In this document: one piece after another, positions 1 through 6,967 of the stretch
How positions within the stretch are numbered: position 1 is the first letter of the stretch
How the letters are laid out: every line of letters starts with the position of its first letter
DNA from: Azohydromonas lata NBRC 102462
GTDB taxonomy: Bacteria > Pseudomonadota > Gammaproteobacteria > Burkholderiales > Burkholderiaceae_C
Assembly (NCBI GenBank): GCA_945878385.1
Contig: CAMCTE010000064.1
Location: forward strand, 1-12,166
Reading direction: 5' to 3'
Length of the DNA stretch: 12,166 bases
Notes under the pieces: model-generated
Told to the model about the DNA's origin: nothing
The model's input: the letters and a program-made list of their open reading frames with translations, nothing else
Database searches by the model: none
Position numbers and translations under genes: made by a program

Positions 1-2
1 TC

Positions 3-1244
3 GCGGCCTCGGGCCCGCGTGGGGGCTTCTACGACATCCCCCAGGAAGCCGCCTTCGACCGCCAGTTGGCACGCACGGTGCTGGACAAGAAGGAATTCAT
101 CTTCGATGTGCAGGGCCACTTCGTGAATCCAACCGGCGCCTGGACCAAGCGCTTGCCCGAAACCGCGCGGCCCCTGCGCATGCCCAAGACCGAGGCCTGT
201 GGCCCATCCAAGGGGCCCGGTACGCGCGACTACCTGCAGTGCATCGGGCCAGACGAGTTCATCAAGGATGTCTTTCTGGACTCCGACACCGACCTGATGG
301 TTCTGTCCTTCGTGCCTTCCACCCGCGAAGGGGAGCCACTCACCATCGAAGAGGCCTCGGCCACCGCACAGATCGTGGAGCGACTGGACGGCATGCACCG
401 TCTTTACATCCATGGCCGAGTGAACCCCAACCAGAGGGGTGACCTGGAAGGGATGCAGGAACTGGCCCAGCGCTACAAGGTCAGTGCCTGGAAAACCTAC
501 ACCCAGTGGGGGCCGGAGGGCAAAGGTTTCTGGATGGACGACGACCCGGGCTTGGCGATGATCGAACAGGCGCGCCGCCTGGGCGTGAAGAACATCTGCA
601 TCCACAAGGGCCTGCCCTTCGGGCAACGCTCCTACGAACACTCCACCTGCGCCGACATCGGGCGCGTGGCCCGGCGGTTTCCCGATGTCAACTTCCTCAT
701 CTACCAATCGGGCTTCGTGGCGGGCAAGGCCGAGGGGCCGTACGACCCCCAGCGCGCCGACGGTATCGACGCCCTGGTCACCAGCTTGGCGCAGGCCGGT
801 GTGAAGCCGGGCGCCAATGTGTATGCCGAACTGGGCTCCACGTGGCGCTTCCTGATGCGCGACCCGGATTCCGCGGCCCATGCCTTGGGCAAATTGTTCA
901 AGGCGGTGGGCACTTCGAATGTGCTGTGGGGCACGGACAGCATCTGGTACGGCTCGCCCCAAGACCAGATCCAAGCATTCCGAACCTTCCAGATTTCGCC
1001 GGCCCTGCGCGATCAGTACGGTTACCCGGAAATCACGCCGCAGGTTCGCGCGCAGGTCTTCGGTCAGAACGCCCTGCGCCTGTATCCCGTGCCCGCCGAT
1101 GTGTTGGACCGGCACCTGGGGCGTGACCGGTTGGCGCTGGAGCGGCTGAAGTATGCCGAGCAGGCCGACCCCTCGTTTGCCACGCACGGCCCGAGGAATC
1201 GGCGCGAGTTCTTCAACCTGATGGCCTGGTCGGGCGGGCTTTGA
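3..1244 (+). CDS. Amidohydrolase-family protein (TIM-barrel, COG2159-like), 5' end missing
   Basis: The reading frame is open from the first complete codon at position 3, so the gene starts upstream of the window; the TTG at 66 is only an internal codon. About 413 residues are visible. Seen: an N-terminal strand with the motif DVQGHF (D codon at 105, H codon at 117), a later IHKG (H codon at 603), IYQSGF (Q codon at 705) and a C-terminal GTDS (D codon at 936). Spacing and order fit the amidohydrolase-2 superfamily, which places metal ligands at the ends of barrel strands 1, 5, 6 and 8. Oddity: where many members have HxH on strand 1 and a His on strand 6, this protein has QxH and Gln. That may be normal for its subfamily or may mean altered metal binding. 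The substrate cannot be told. The gene ends 191 bp before the next one and need not belong to that cluster. Confidence 0.8.
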   Translation, partial: AASGPRGGFYDIPQEAAFDRQLARTVLDKKEFIFDVQGHFVNPTGAWTKRLPETARPLRMPKTEACGPSKGPGTRDYLQCIGPDEFIKDVFLDSDTDLMVLSFVPSTREGEPLTIEEASATAQIVERLDGMHRLYIHGRVNPNQRGDLEGMQELAQRYKVSAWKTYTQWGPEGKGFWMDDDPGLAMIEQARRLGVKNICIHKGLPFGQRSYEHSTCADIGRVARRFPDVNFLIYQSGFVAGKAEGPYDPQRADGIDALVTSLAQAGVKPGANVYAELGSTWRFLMRDPDSAAHALGKLFKAVGTSNVLWGTDSIWYGSPQDQIQAFRTFQISPALRDQYGYPEITPQVRAQVFGQNALRLYPVPADVLDRHLGRDRLALERLKYAEQADPSFATHGPRNRREFFNLMAWSGGL

Positions 1245-1296
1245 ATCCATGGCCGATCGTCAATCACCGCTGAGCACGGCGCGCCCTTGGAGTGCA

Positions 1297-1344
1297 AGCC
1301 TGTTGGATGGCGTGTTGGTAGGCGTGTTGGTAGGCGTGTGGGTC
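1297..1344. repeat. 12-bp intergenic tandem repeat
   Basis: Two perfect copies of GGCGTGTTGGTA occupy 1309-1320 and 1321-1332. A diverged copy (GGCGTGTGGGTC) follows at 1333-1344, and a more diverged one precedes at 1297-1308. It lies in the non-coding gap after the amidohydrolase gene. Its role is unknown; such repeats change copy number by strand slippage. Confidence 0.7.
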
Positions 1345-1374
1345 GGGTGTTGCTTCATGCCCAGGAATTGAGCC

Positions 1375-1410
1375 AAGCGGTTTACACCGCTTCATGGCCC
1401 ATGTTGCAAT
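1375..1410 (+). promoter_or_regulatory. Candidate promoter with an inverted repeat around the -35 box
   Basis: AAGCGG (1375-1380) and CCGCTT (1387-1392) form a perfect inverted repeat around TTTACA (1381-1386), which matches the sigma-70 -35 consensus at 5 of 6 bases. TGCAAT (1405-1410, 4 of 6) stands 18 bp downstream as a -10 box. This would start transcription near 1417, just before the GGAG ribosome site (1425-1428) of the DUF336 gene. The dyad could be an operator or a weak hairpin; no T-run follows, so a terminator is unlikely. The rest of the 191-bp gap holds only the 12-bp repeat. Confidence 0.4.
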
Positions 1411-1435
1411 CGAGTATTGAATCTGGAGTGTCCGA

Positions 1436-1957
1436 ATGAAGATCAACCCCTTGGGCCTTGTTCTCCTGTTGCTGCCTGTGCTGGCCTGTGGCCCTGTCGC
1501 ACACGCGCAGCAGGCCAACCCACCTGCCGCGCATTTCAGCGTCAAGCTGCTCACGCCTGAGGCGGCACTGACCGCCGCACAGGCCGCGCTGAACCACTGC
1601 CGCAAGGCGGGGTATCAGGTGGCCGTGGCCGTTGCCGACCGCTCTGGCCTGACGCAGGTGCTGCTGCGCGATCGATTCGCCGGAGCCCACACGGTGGAGG
1701 TGGCGCAGAAGAAGGCGTGGACGGCGGCCAGCTTTCGCATCAGTACCACCGAACTGGCCAAGGAAACCCAGGCCGGCAAGCCCATGAGCGGCATCCGCGG
1801 CGGCTCGCAGGTGATGGCCATCGGTGGGGGTTTGGTGATCGAAGCCGGCGGCAGCACCTTTGGGGCCATTGGTGTCTCGGGGGCGCCGGGTGGCGATGCC
1901 GACGATGCCTGCGCCATGGCCGGCATCAAGGCCATCGCTGATTCACTCGAGTTCTGA
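1436..1957 (+). CDS. GlcG/HbpS-family (DUF336) exported heme-binding-like protein
   Basis: This 173-residue protein has a hydrophobic N-terminal signal (residues 1 to about 24, ending AHA) and then one GlcG/HbpS domain. Family marks seen are AALTAAQAALNHC near the start of the domain, VAVADRSG, MSGIRGG, and the glycine-rich C-terminal stretch FGAIGVSGAPGGDADDACA. HbpS-type members bind heme or sense redox state outside the membrane; other members are accessory proteins of oxidation pathways with no proven function. The start is supported by GGAG at 1425-1428, 7 nt upstream. The sequence VLAC at residues 15-18 could be a weak lipobox, so the protein may be either soluble periplasmic or lipid-anchored. 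It is followed after 46 bp by the thioredoxin gene, probably on the same transcript. Heme binding itself is inferred from the family. Confidence 0.85.
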   Translation: MKINPLGLVLLLLPVLACGPVAHAQQANPPAAHFSVKLLTPEAALTAAQAALNHCRKAGYQVAVAVADRSGLTQVLLRDRFAGAHTVEVAQKKAWTAASFRISTTELAKETQAGKPMSGIRGGSQVMAIGGGLVIEAGGSTFGAIGVSGAPGGDADDACAMAGIKAIADSLEF

Positions 1958-2003
1958 AGAACCTGCCGCTGCAGATGAACACGGGCTGGGCCACACTGGG
2001 CGG

Positions 2004-2909
2004 ATGCTCACCTTGAATCTGGGGCCGTTGGCCCTGCCTCTGGCCCCGTTGCTGTTGCTGCTGTTCCTCTTTGGAACCGCCTGGGCGGTGCGGCGCCACG
2101 CCCAACCAGTGGACCGCGAGGCGGCCGACACCGCCGTGTGGTGGTCGGTGGCCGCCGGGTTGTTGGCCGCGCGAGTGGCTCATGTGCTGAGCCACTGGAG
2201 CAGCTACGGCACCACCCCGCTGGACATGCTCGACATCCGCGATGGCGGCTTCCTGTGGCAGGCCGGCGCATTGGCGGGGGCAGCTGTCATGGTGTGGCGC
2301 GTGCGGCGCACGGTGCGGGAGTCCGGTCGCGTCGTGCTGGCTACCGCGGCGGCCGGGCTGGTGCTGTGGTGGGGCGCCTCGGCCCTCGTGCCGTGGCTGC
2401 GTCCGGCGCCTGGGCAGCAGTTGGCTGAGATCACCGCACCCTTGGTGCCCGTGTCGAACGCCACGCCGCCCACAACCGAAGCGTCTGCCCCATCAGAGAG
2501 CCCGCTTGCGGCGGCCTCTGGCCTGACCCTGCAAGAGATCGCACAGCGCGCCGGCGGCAAGCCGGTGGTGCTCAACCTGTGGGCCACCTGGTGCGGCCCG
2601 TGCCGCGCGGAAATGCCGCTGCTGGCCCGCGCGCAACGCGCGCACCCCGAGGTGCTGTTCATCTTCGCCAACCAGGGCGAAGGGGAGGCGGCCATCCGCG
2701 GCTACCTGCAGCGCGAGCGCCTGGATTTGCAGGACGTGTGGCGCGACCCCGCTTCAGCCCTGGGTGCGGCGGTGGGCTCCAGCGGCTTGCCCACCACCGT
2801 GTATTTCGACGCGCAAGGCCGGCGTGTGGGTGCCCATGTCGGCGTGCTCAGCGAGGGTGCGTTGCAGGTGATCATCCGCAAGGTCAGCGCGCCGCAGCAG
2901 GGTTCATAG
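2004..2909 (+). CDS. TlpA/ResA-type thioredoxin with an Lgt-like multi-span membrane domain
   Basis: The product has 301 residues. Residues 1 to about 127 carry four hydrophobic segments (about 5-28, 43-65, 76-96 and 107-127). The stretch GLLAARVAHVLS followed by PLDMLDIRDGGFLWQAGALAG resembles the N-terminal half of prolipoprotein diacylglyceryl transferase (Lgt). A Pro/Ala/Ser-rich linker (about 140-172) leads to a thioredoxin fold with the active site WCGPC (Cys197, Cys200), the cis-Pro loop SGLPTT and a FDAQGR strand, as in TlpA/ResA reductases. The catalytic domain should face the periplasm and reduce or exchange thiols of client proteins, for example apocytochromes, copper sites or SoxY-type carriers. 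ATG 2004 is chosen because the frame upstream overlaps the DUF336 gene; its ribosome site is poor, which suggests translational coupling. The neighbouring PCu(A)C gene 52 bp downstream suggests copper-centre assembly. Family: sure; partner: inferred. Confidence 0.88.
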   Translation: MLTLNLGPLALPLAPLLLLLFLFGTAWAVRRHAQPVDREAADTAVWWSVAAGLLAARVAHVLSHWSSYGTTPLDMLDIRDGGFLWQAGALAGAAVMVWRVRRTVRESGRVVLATAAAGLVLWWGASALVPWLRPAPGQQLAEITAPLVPVSNATPPTTEASAPSESPLAAASGLTLQEIAQRAGGKPVVLNLWATWCGPCRAEMPLLARAQRAHPEVLFIFANQGEGEAAIRGYLQRERLDLQDVWRDPASALGAAVGSSGLPTTVYFDAQGRRVGAHVGVLSEGALQVIIRKVSAPQQGS

Positions 2910-2961
2910 AATCTACGCAGTCCAAACCCATCGCACTCCCATCATCGACAGGCAACCCCAC

Positions 2962-3435
2962 ATGAACCGCTTCCGACCCCACGCCCTTACCTTTATCCTG
3001 AGCGCCACCTTGGCCGCCGCGGCCACGGCTCAAGTGACCGTGGCCGACCCCTGGGTGCGCGCCACCGTGCCCCAGCAGAAGGCCACCGGCATGTTCGCCG
3101 CCGTCACCGCGGCCAAGGGGGGCAAGGTGGTCGCGGCCTCATCACCCATGGCCGAAGTCGTGGAAATTCACGAGATGGCCATGGACAACAACGTGATGCG
3201 CATGCGTGCCATCCCGGCCCTGGAACTGCCCGCCGGCAAGGCGGTGGAACTCAAGCCTGGCGGCTTCCATGTGATGCTCATGGGGTTGAAACAGCAGGTC
3301 AAGGAAGGCGACACGGTGTCCGTGAATCTGGTGGTGGAGGGCCAGGACGGCAAGCGCGAAACCGTGGAAGTGAAGGCGCCCGTGCGGGCCTTGGCCAGCC
3401 CTGCCGCTGGTGCGCCCGCCGGGCACCGGCACTGA
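2962..3435 (+). CDS. PCu(A)C copper chaperone, periplasmic
   Basis: This 157-residue protein has a signal peptide (residues 1-23, cleavage expected after ATA) and a PCu(A)C (DUF461) beta-barrel domain. The complete family copper motif H-x10-M-x21-H-x-M is present as His70, Met81, His103 and Met105. The C-terminus is an Ala/Pro tail ending HRH. Known members bind Cu(I) in the periplasm and pass it to the CuA centre of cytochrome oxidase, often together with a Sco protein and a TlpA-like reductase. Here a TlpA-type gene lies directly upstream, and a DUF2796 gene starts just past the stop codon, so the three are probably co-transcribed. No Sco homologue is visible in the window. The Shine-Dalgarno sequence is weak. 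Confidence 0.93.
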   Translation: MNRFRPHALTFILSATLAAAATAQVTVADPWVRATVPQQKATGMFAAVTAAKGGKVVAASSPMAEVVEIHEMAMDNNVMRMRAIPALELPAGKAVELKPGGFHVMLMGLKQQVKEGDTVSVNLVVEGQDGKRETVEVKAPVRALASPAAGAPAGHRH

Positions 3436-3448
3436 GCGGAGCCCGCCG

Positions 3449-3988
3449 GTGCAAGGCTTGGTGCGGTGGCCGCTGTGCTTGGCTTTCCTGGCCGCCGTGC
3501 TGGGCGCTTCGTCAGCCCAAGCGGGCAAGGCCCACGAACATGGCGTGGGCCGCATGAACCTGGTGCAGGACGGCGCGAATTGGGCGGTGGACCTGGAACT
3601 GCCCTTGGACACCCTGGTGGGCTTCGAGCGTCCACCCCGCACCCCGGCAGAGCGGCAGGCCGCACAGGCGGCCTTGGCCCGGCTGCGCGACCCTCAGGCG
3701 CTGATCCGCTTGGAGGTGCCTGCGCCCCTGTCCTGCACCACTGCGGCTGTCGAGGTGCACGCACCGGTGCTGGAAGGGCAGGCCGCAGCCCCCGGGGGTC
3801 ATGCCGATGCCCGCGTGTCCATCACGCTGCAGTGCCCCGATTCGGTGGAACCGCAACGGGTCGAACTGCAGGCATTCACCACTTTCAACCGCCTGAAGCG
3901 CCTGGAGGTGCAGGCCGCACTGAAGGCCGGGCAGCGGCAGTTCAAACTCACGCCCGCGAATCGGGTGATCCACTTGCGGCGCCCATGA
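3449..3988 (+). CDS. DUF2796 / ZrgA-like exported protein, short form
   Basis: From GTG 3449 the product has 179 residues: a signal peptide (residues 1 to about 25, ending AQA), then mature GKAHEHGVGRMN, which is the typical DUF2796 opening. The body carries LPLDTLVGFERPPRT and a C-terminal VELQAFTTFNRLKRLEVQ, both matching this family. GTG 3449 is preferred because GCGGAG (3436-3441) stands 7 nt upstream and the protein then begins directly with the signal peptide. GTG 3461 is a close alternative, and the frame is open back to 3410, overlapping the previous gene. ZrgA proteins take part in zinc acquisition and usually have a His-rich middle; that stretch is missing here. Position after PCu(A)C suggests a metal-linked periplasmic role. 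The metal is not known. It faces the iron-binding protein gene tail to tail, 26 bp apart, with no clear terminator between. Confidence 0.82.
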   Translation: MQGLVRWPLCLAFLAAVLGASSAQAGKAHEHGVGRMNLVQDGANWAVDLELPLDTLVGFERPPRTPAERQAAQAALARLRDPQALIRLEVPAPLSCTTAAVEVHAPVLEGQAAAPGGHADARVSITLQCPDSVEPQRVELQAFTTFNRLKRLEVQAALKAGQRQFKLTPANRVIHLRRP

Positions 3989-4014
3989 ACTGGTTTGCCT
4001 GATGGCGCTGCGGC

Positions 4015-5079
4015 CTACCGGAACCCCACCCGATCCAGCATCTGCTGCACCTTCACCTGGTTCATGCCCACCACACTGGTGGACAGCACTTCGGATTTGA
4101 ACGCAGCACCACCGGTCATCGCCTTGAGGGCCGGATTGTCGAAGACCACGCCTTGGGCTGCGGGCCACTCGTTGTTGCCGTTGGCAAAGTACTGCTGTGC
4201 CTCGGGGCTGGCCAGGTATTCCAGGAACCTCACGGCGGCGGCCGTGTTCTTCGAATGGCGCGCCACCGCGCCGCCGGCAATGTTCACATGCGTGCCCCAA
4301 CTGGCCTGATTGGGGAACACGATGCCGATCTTGTCCACCACCGCCTTGTCTTCAGGCTTGTTGGAACGCAGCAGCCGCGCCAGGTAGTAACTGTTGGTCA
4401 GCGCCACGGCGCATTCCCCCGAGGCCACAGCCTTGATCTGGTCGGTGTCACCGCCCTTGGGCGCGCGGGCCATGTTGGTGACCAGGCCGCGCAGCCAGGC
4501 CTCGGTTTTTTCCGGGCCGATGTGTTCCACCATGGACCCGAACAGGCTCAGGTTGTAGGGGTGTGAGCCCGAGCGCGTGCACAGCCGTCCCTTGTTTTTT
4601 GGCTCGGCCAACTCTTCGTAGGTGTCCACATCCTCGGGCTTGATCTTGGCCTTGTCGTACACCACCACACGGGCGCGGGTGGAAAAGCCGAACCAGGCCG
4701 ATGCACCGTTGGATTCAGGCTTGGCGCGCAAGTGGGGGGCAATGGCGGTCTCCAGCACGGTCGATTTCACCGGCAGGAACAGGCCATCCACCTGCGCACG
4801 CCACAGGCGCGCTGCGTCCACCAGCAGCACCACATCGGCTGGTGACGACGCCCCCTCGGTTTGCAGCCGCGCCAGGATGCCCGCGTCATCGGCGTCCACC
4901 CGTTGAATGCGGATTCCGGTGGCCTTGGTGAAATTGGCATACAGCGCCTCGTCAGTGCTGTAGTGGCGCGCAGAGTAGAGGTTGAGCGTGGTCGGTTGCG
5001 CCGTAGCCGTCAGGCCGCAGGCCAGCAGGGCGGCCGCGCACAGGGACTGGCGCAGGAGACGCCGGAAATTCGAATGCAT
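4015..5079 (-). CDS. Ferric-iron ABC transporter substrate-binding protein (FbpA/FutA/IdiA family)
   Basis: This 354-residue periplasmic binding protein has a signal peptide (residues 1-27, ending ATA). LLAC at residues 18-21 is a possible lipobox. The mature part begins with LNLYSARHYSTDEALYANF, a signature of the FbpA branch of class II binding proteins. Tyr175 and the TNSYYLARL motif (Tyr231, Tyr232) correspond to the region where the family uses tyrosines to bind Fe(III). Its job is to capture ferric iron in the periplasm for an FbpBC-type permease. No permease or ATPase gene is next to it, so it must work with components encoded elsewhere or just be an orphan. A Fur box stands 36-60 nt before the start codon, so iron repression is likely. 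ATG 5079 has only a weak ribosome site. Symbols fbpA, futA and idiA are all used for this family, so none is assigned. Confidence 0.93.
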   Translation of the reverse strand: MHSNFRRLLRQSLCAAALLACGLTATAQPTTLNLYSARHYSTDEALYANFTKATGIRIQRVDADDAGILARLQTEGASSPADVVLLVDAARLWRAQVDGLFLPVKSTVLETAIAPHLRAKPESNGASAWFGFSTRARVVVYDKAKIKPEDVDTYEELAEPKNKGRLCTRSGSHPYNLSLFGSMVEHIGPEKTEAWLRGLVTNMARAPKGGDTDQIKAVASGECAVALTNSYYLARLLRSNKPEDKAVVDKIGIVFPNQASWGTHVNIAGGAVARHSKNTAAAVRFLEYLASPEAQQYFANGNNEWPAAQGVVFDNPALKAMTGGAAFKSEVLSTSVVGMNQVKVQQMLDRVGFR

Positions 5080-5106
5080 GGGGTAACCGCAAAAACTTGA
5101 ATCCTC

Positions 5107-5135
5107 ATCTTAGCGCAAATGAGAATGATTCCTAA
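5107..5135 (-). promoter_or_regulatory. Candidate promoter of the iron-binding protein gene
   Basis: Read on the minus strand, TTAGGA (5130-5135, 3 of 6 to the -35 consensus) and TAAGAT (5107-5112, 4 of 6 to the -10 consensus) are separated by 17 bp. The Fur box covers the -35 box and spacer, a usual place for repression. The individual hexamers are weak, so this is a proposal only. Confidence 0.35.
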
Positions 5136-5139
5136 TTGC
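5115..5139. promoter_or_regulatory. Fur box
   Basis: The 25-bp site begins GCAAATGAGAAT and ends ATTCCTAATTGC around a central G. Compared with the perfect inverted repeat formed by its left half it differs at only 3 positions, all in the right half. GAGAATGATT is the core of many proteobacterial Fur sites. It lies 36 bp upstream of the iron-binding protein start. Expected action: Fur with Fe(II) blocks transcription when iron is plentiful. Confidence 0.8.
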
Positions 5140-5169
5140 ATGGATAACCAGCCTGGTGGCCTTGGCCCT

Positions 5170-6921
5170 TCAGGCGCCGGTGTGGGGCGCCGCTGCAGCC
5201 GTCAGTTCCGGTGTCAGGGCCTGCACCGCCTGGTAGTGCGTGAGGAACACGCGGCCGCTGAGTTGTTCTAGGAAATCCGAGCGCTGCAGCCGGTCCATCA
5301 CCGGGCCCTTCACCTCGCTGAGGTGCAGTTGCAAGCCGGCATCCCGCAGCCGCTCGTCGATTGCTTCCAGGCTTTCCAGTGCACTGGCGTCGATGTCGTT
5401 GATGGCCGAGCATTGCAGCACCACATGGCGCAGGGCCGGCTGGCGCGCCACGGCCTGGTTGATGCGGTCTTCAATGGCGCGGGCGTTGGCGAAGTACAGG
5501 CTTTCGTCCATGCGCAGGCTCACCAACTGCGGCACCGTCAGCACCTGGTGCCGCTGCACATTGCGAAAGTGCTCGGTGCCCGGCACCAGGCCCACCTCGG
5601 CAATGTGCGGCTGGCTGGTGCGCCACAGGTAAAGGGCCAGCGAAAGGGCCACGCCCACCACCAGGCCGGTTTCCACGCCCTGCAGCAGCGTCATCACCAG
5701 CGTGGCCATCAGTGCCATGAAGTCGGGCCTTGAGTAGCGCCAGGTGCGCGCCAGAATCTTGTAGTCCACCAGCGACAGCACTGCCACCACGATGGTGGCT
5801 GCCAGCGTGGCCTGCGGCAGATGAAACAGCGCCGGCGTGAACAGCAGCGTGGCCAGCAGAATGCCCGCTGCGGTGATGAGGCTGGCCAACTGGGTGCGCG
5901 CACCGGCATCAAAGTTCACCACCGAGCGCGAGAAGCCGCCCGTGACGGGAAAGCCGCCCGTGAAGGCCGCGCCCAGGTTGGCTGCTCCCAAGGCCACCAG
6001 TTCCTGATCGGGGTCCACACGCTCTCGGCGCTTGGCCGCCAGCGTCTGCCCCACCGACACCGATTCCACGAAACCCACGATGCTGATGAGCAGCGCGGGC
6101 ATGGCCAGTTGGCCCCACAAGGCCAGGTCCCATGTGGGAAAGGTGAAAGGTGGAAGGCCCGGTGGAATGGCCCCCACGGTTTTCATGCCCTGGGCGTGCC
6201 AGTCGTACACGGCAGCAGCCGATGTGGTGACCACGATGGCCGCCACCGGCCCCAGCTTGCTCAACAGATCGGCCGCCCGTGGCGAGAGGCCCCAGGCGCG
6301 CAACAGGGGTTTGAGGCGGCTGCGCACCGCAAAGAGAAATGCCAGGGTTGCCAGGCCCACCGCCAGCGTGAGGCCGTGCACCTGTTCCCACTTCGCCAGT
6401 ACGCTGGTCAGCATTTCCGGCAAGTTGTGCCCACCCGCCTGAACGCCCACAAGGGTCTTGATTTGGCTGGCCGCAATCAGCAGGCCCGATGCGGTGATGA
6501 AGCCCGAGATCACCGGATGGCTGAGAAAGTTCGCGATGAAGCCCAGGCGCAGCAAACCCATCACGGTGAGCATCAAGCCACTGAGCAAAGCCAATGCCAG
6601 CGCCACTTCCGCATAGTGTGCGGTGCCGGCCTGCGCGAATTCACCCACAGCGGCAGCCGTCATCAGCGAAACCACCGCCACGGGGCCCACGGCCAGTACG
6701 CGGCTGCTGCCCAGCAGGGCATACAGCACCAGGGGCACGATACTGGCGTACAGGCCGGCCTGCGCCGGCAGGCCCGCCAACAGCGCATAGGCCAGGCTTT
6801 GCGGAATGATCATCACCGCCACGATCACGCCGGCCAGCGCGTCGTCTGCCAAGCCCTGCCGGTCGATTTCGCGGCCCCACTGCAGGATGGGCCACTGGGG
6901 CAGGGTGGGTTTCCAGCTCAT
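5170..6921 (-). CDS. SulP-family anion transporter with C-terminal STAS domain
   Basis: The 583-residue protein has the full SulP length. Seen: an N-terminal ADDALAGVIVAVMIIPQSLAYA segment, the family signature around PAQAGLYAS (residues 52-60) leading to LGSSR and AVGP, many hydrophobic spans up to about residue 440, the FPVTGGFSRS loop, and a cytoplasmic STAS domain from about residue 459, with DIDASALESL at 509-518. Bacterial SulP proteins carry sulfate, bicarbonate or dicarboxylates, often coupled to Na+ or H+. The substrate cannot be read from the sequence. It follows two YeeE-like genes on the same strand (46-bp gap) next to a sox operon, so exchange of sulfate made by sulfur oxidation, or bicarbonate supply for autotrophy, are the two plausible jobs. 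ATG 6921 is the first start in frame; its ribosome site is weak. Confidence 0.93.
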   Translation of the reverse strand: MSWKPTLPQWPILQWGREIDRQGLADDALAGVIVAVMIIPQSLAYALLAGLPAQAGLYASIVPLVLYALLGSSRVLAVGPVAVVSLMTAAAVGEFAQAGTAHYAEVALALALLSGLMLTVMGLLRLGFIANFLSHPVISGFITASGLLIAASQIKTLVGVQAGGHNLPEMLTSVLAKWEQVHGLTLAVGLATLAFLFAVRSRLKPLLRAWGLSPRAADLLSKLGPVAAIVVTTSAAAVYDWHAQGMKTVGAIPPGLPPFTFPTWDLALWGQLAMPALLISIVGFVESVSVGQTLAAKRRERVDPDQELVALGAANLGAAFTGGFPVTGGFSRSVVNFDAGARTQLASLITAAGILLATLLFTPALFHLPQATLAATIVVAVLSLVDYKILARTWRYSRPDFMALMATLVMTLLQGVETGLVVGVALSLALYLWRTSQPHIAEVGLVPGTEHFRNVQRHQVLTVPQLVSLRMDESLYFANARAIEDRINQAVARQPALRHVVLQCSAINDIDASALESLEAIDERLRDAGLQLHLSEVKGPVMDRLQRSDFLEQLSGRVFLTHYQAVQALTPELTAAAAPHTGA

Positions 6922-6950
6922 GGGCCTGCAAACGCTTCAGTGGGCCTGCA
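6921..6950. repeat. Two 10-bp direct repeats at the SulP start
   Basis: TGGGCCTGCA occurs at 6921-6930 and again at 6941-6950, exactly 20 bp apart, or about two helical turns. The first copy overlaps the start codon and leader of the SulP gene. It could be chance in GC-rich DNA or a paired protein site; no further copy is seen nearby. Confidence 0.4.
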
Positions 6951-6967
6951 CATTCGTGCCAGCGCGC

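Noticed and set aside
1264..1605. Minus-strand open frame across the 12-bp repeat (Ala-Tyr-Gln-His repeats)
   Set aside because: It overlaps the signal-peptide end of the DUF336 gene and its repeated peptide just mirrors the DNA repeat; no ribosome site or family match is visible.
1860..2003. Longer start of the TlpA-type protein
   Set aside because: It would overlap the DUF336 gene by about 100 bp and add a non-hydrophobic segment before the first membrane span.
3989..4014. Possible bidirectional terminator between the DUF2796 and iron-binding protein genes
   Set aside because: Only 26 bp are available and I find no stem of useful length and no T-run.
5140..5169. Hairpin after the SulP stop codon as a terminator
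   Set aside because: GCCTG and CAGGC can pair on the minus strand, but the stem is five base pairs with a mismatched interior and no T-run follows.
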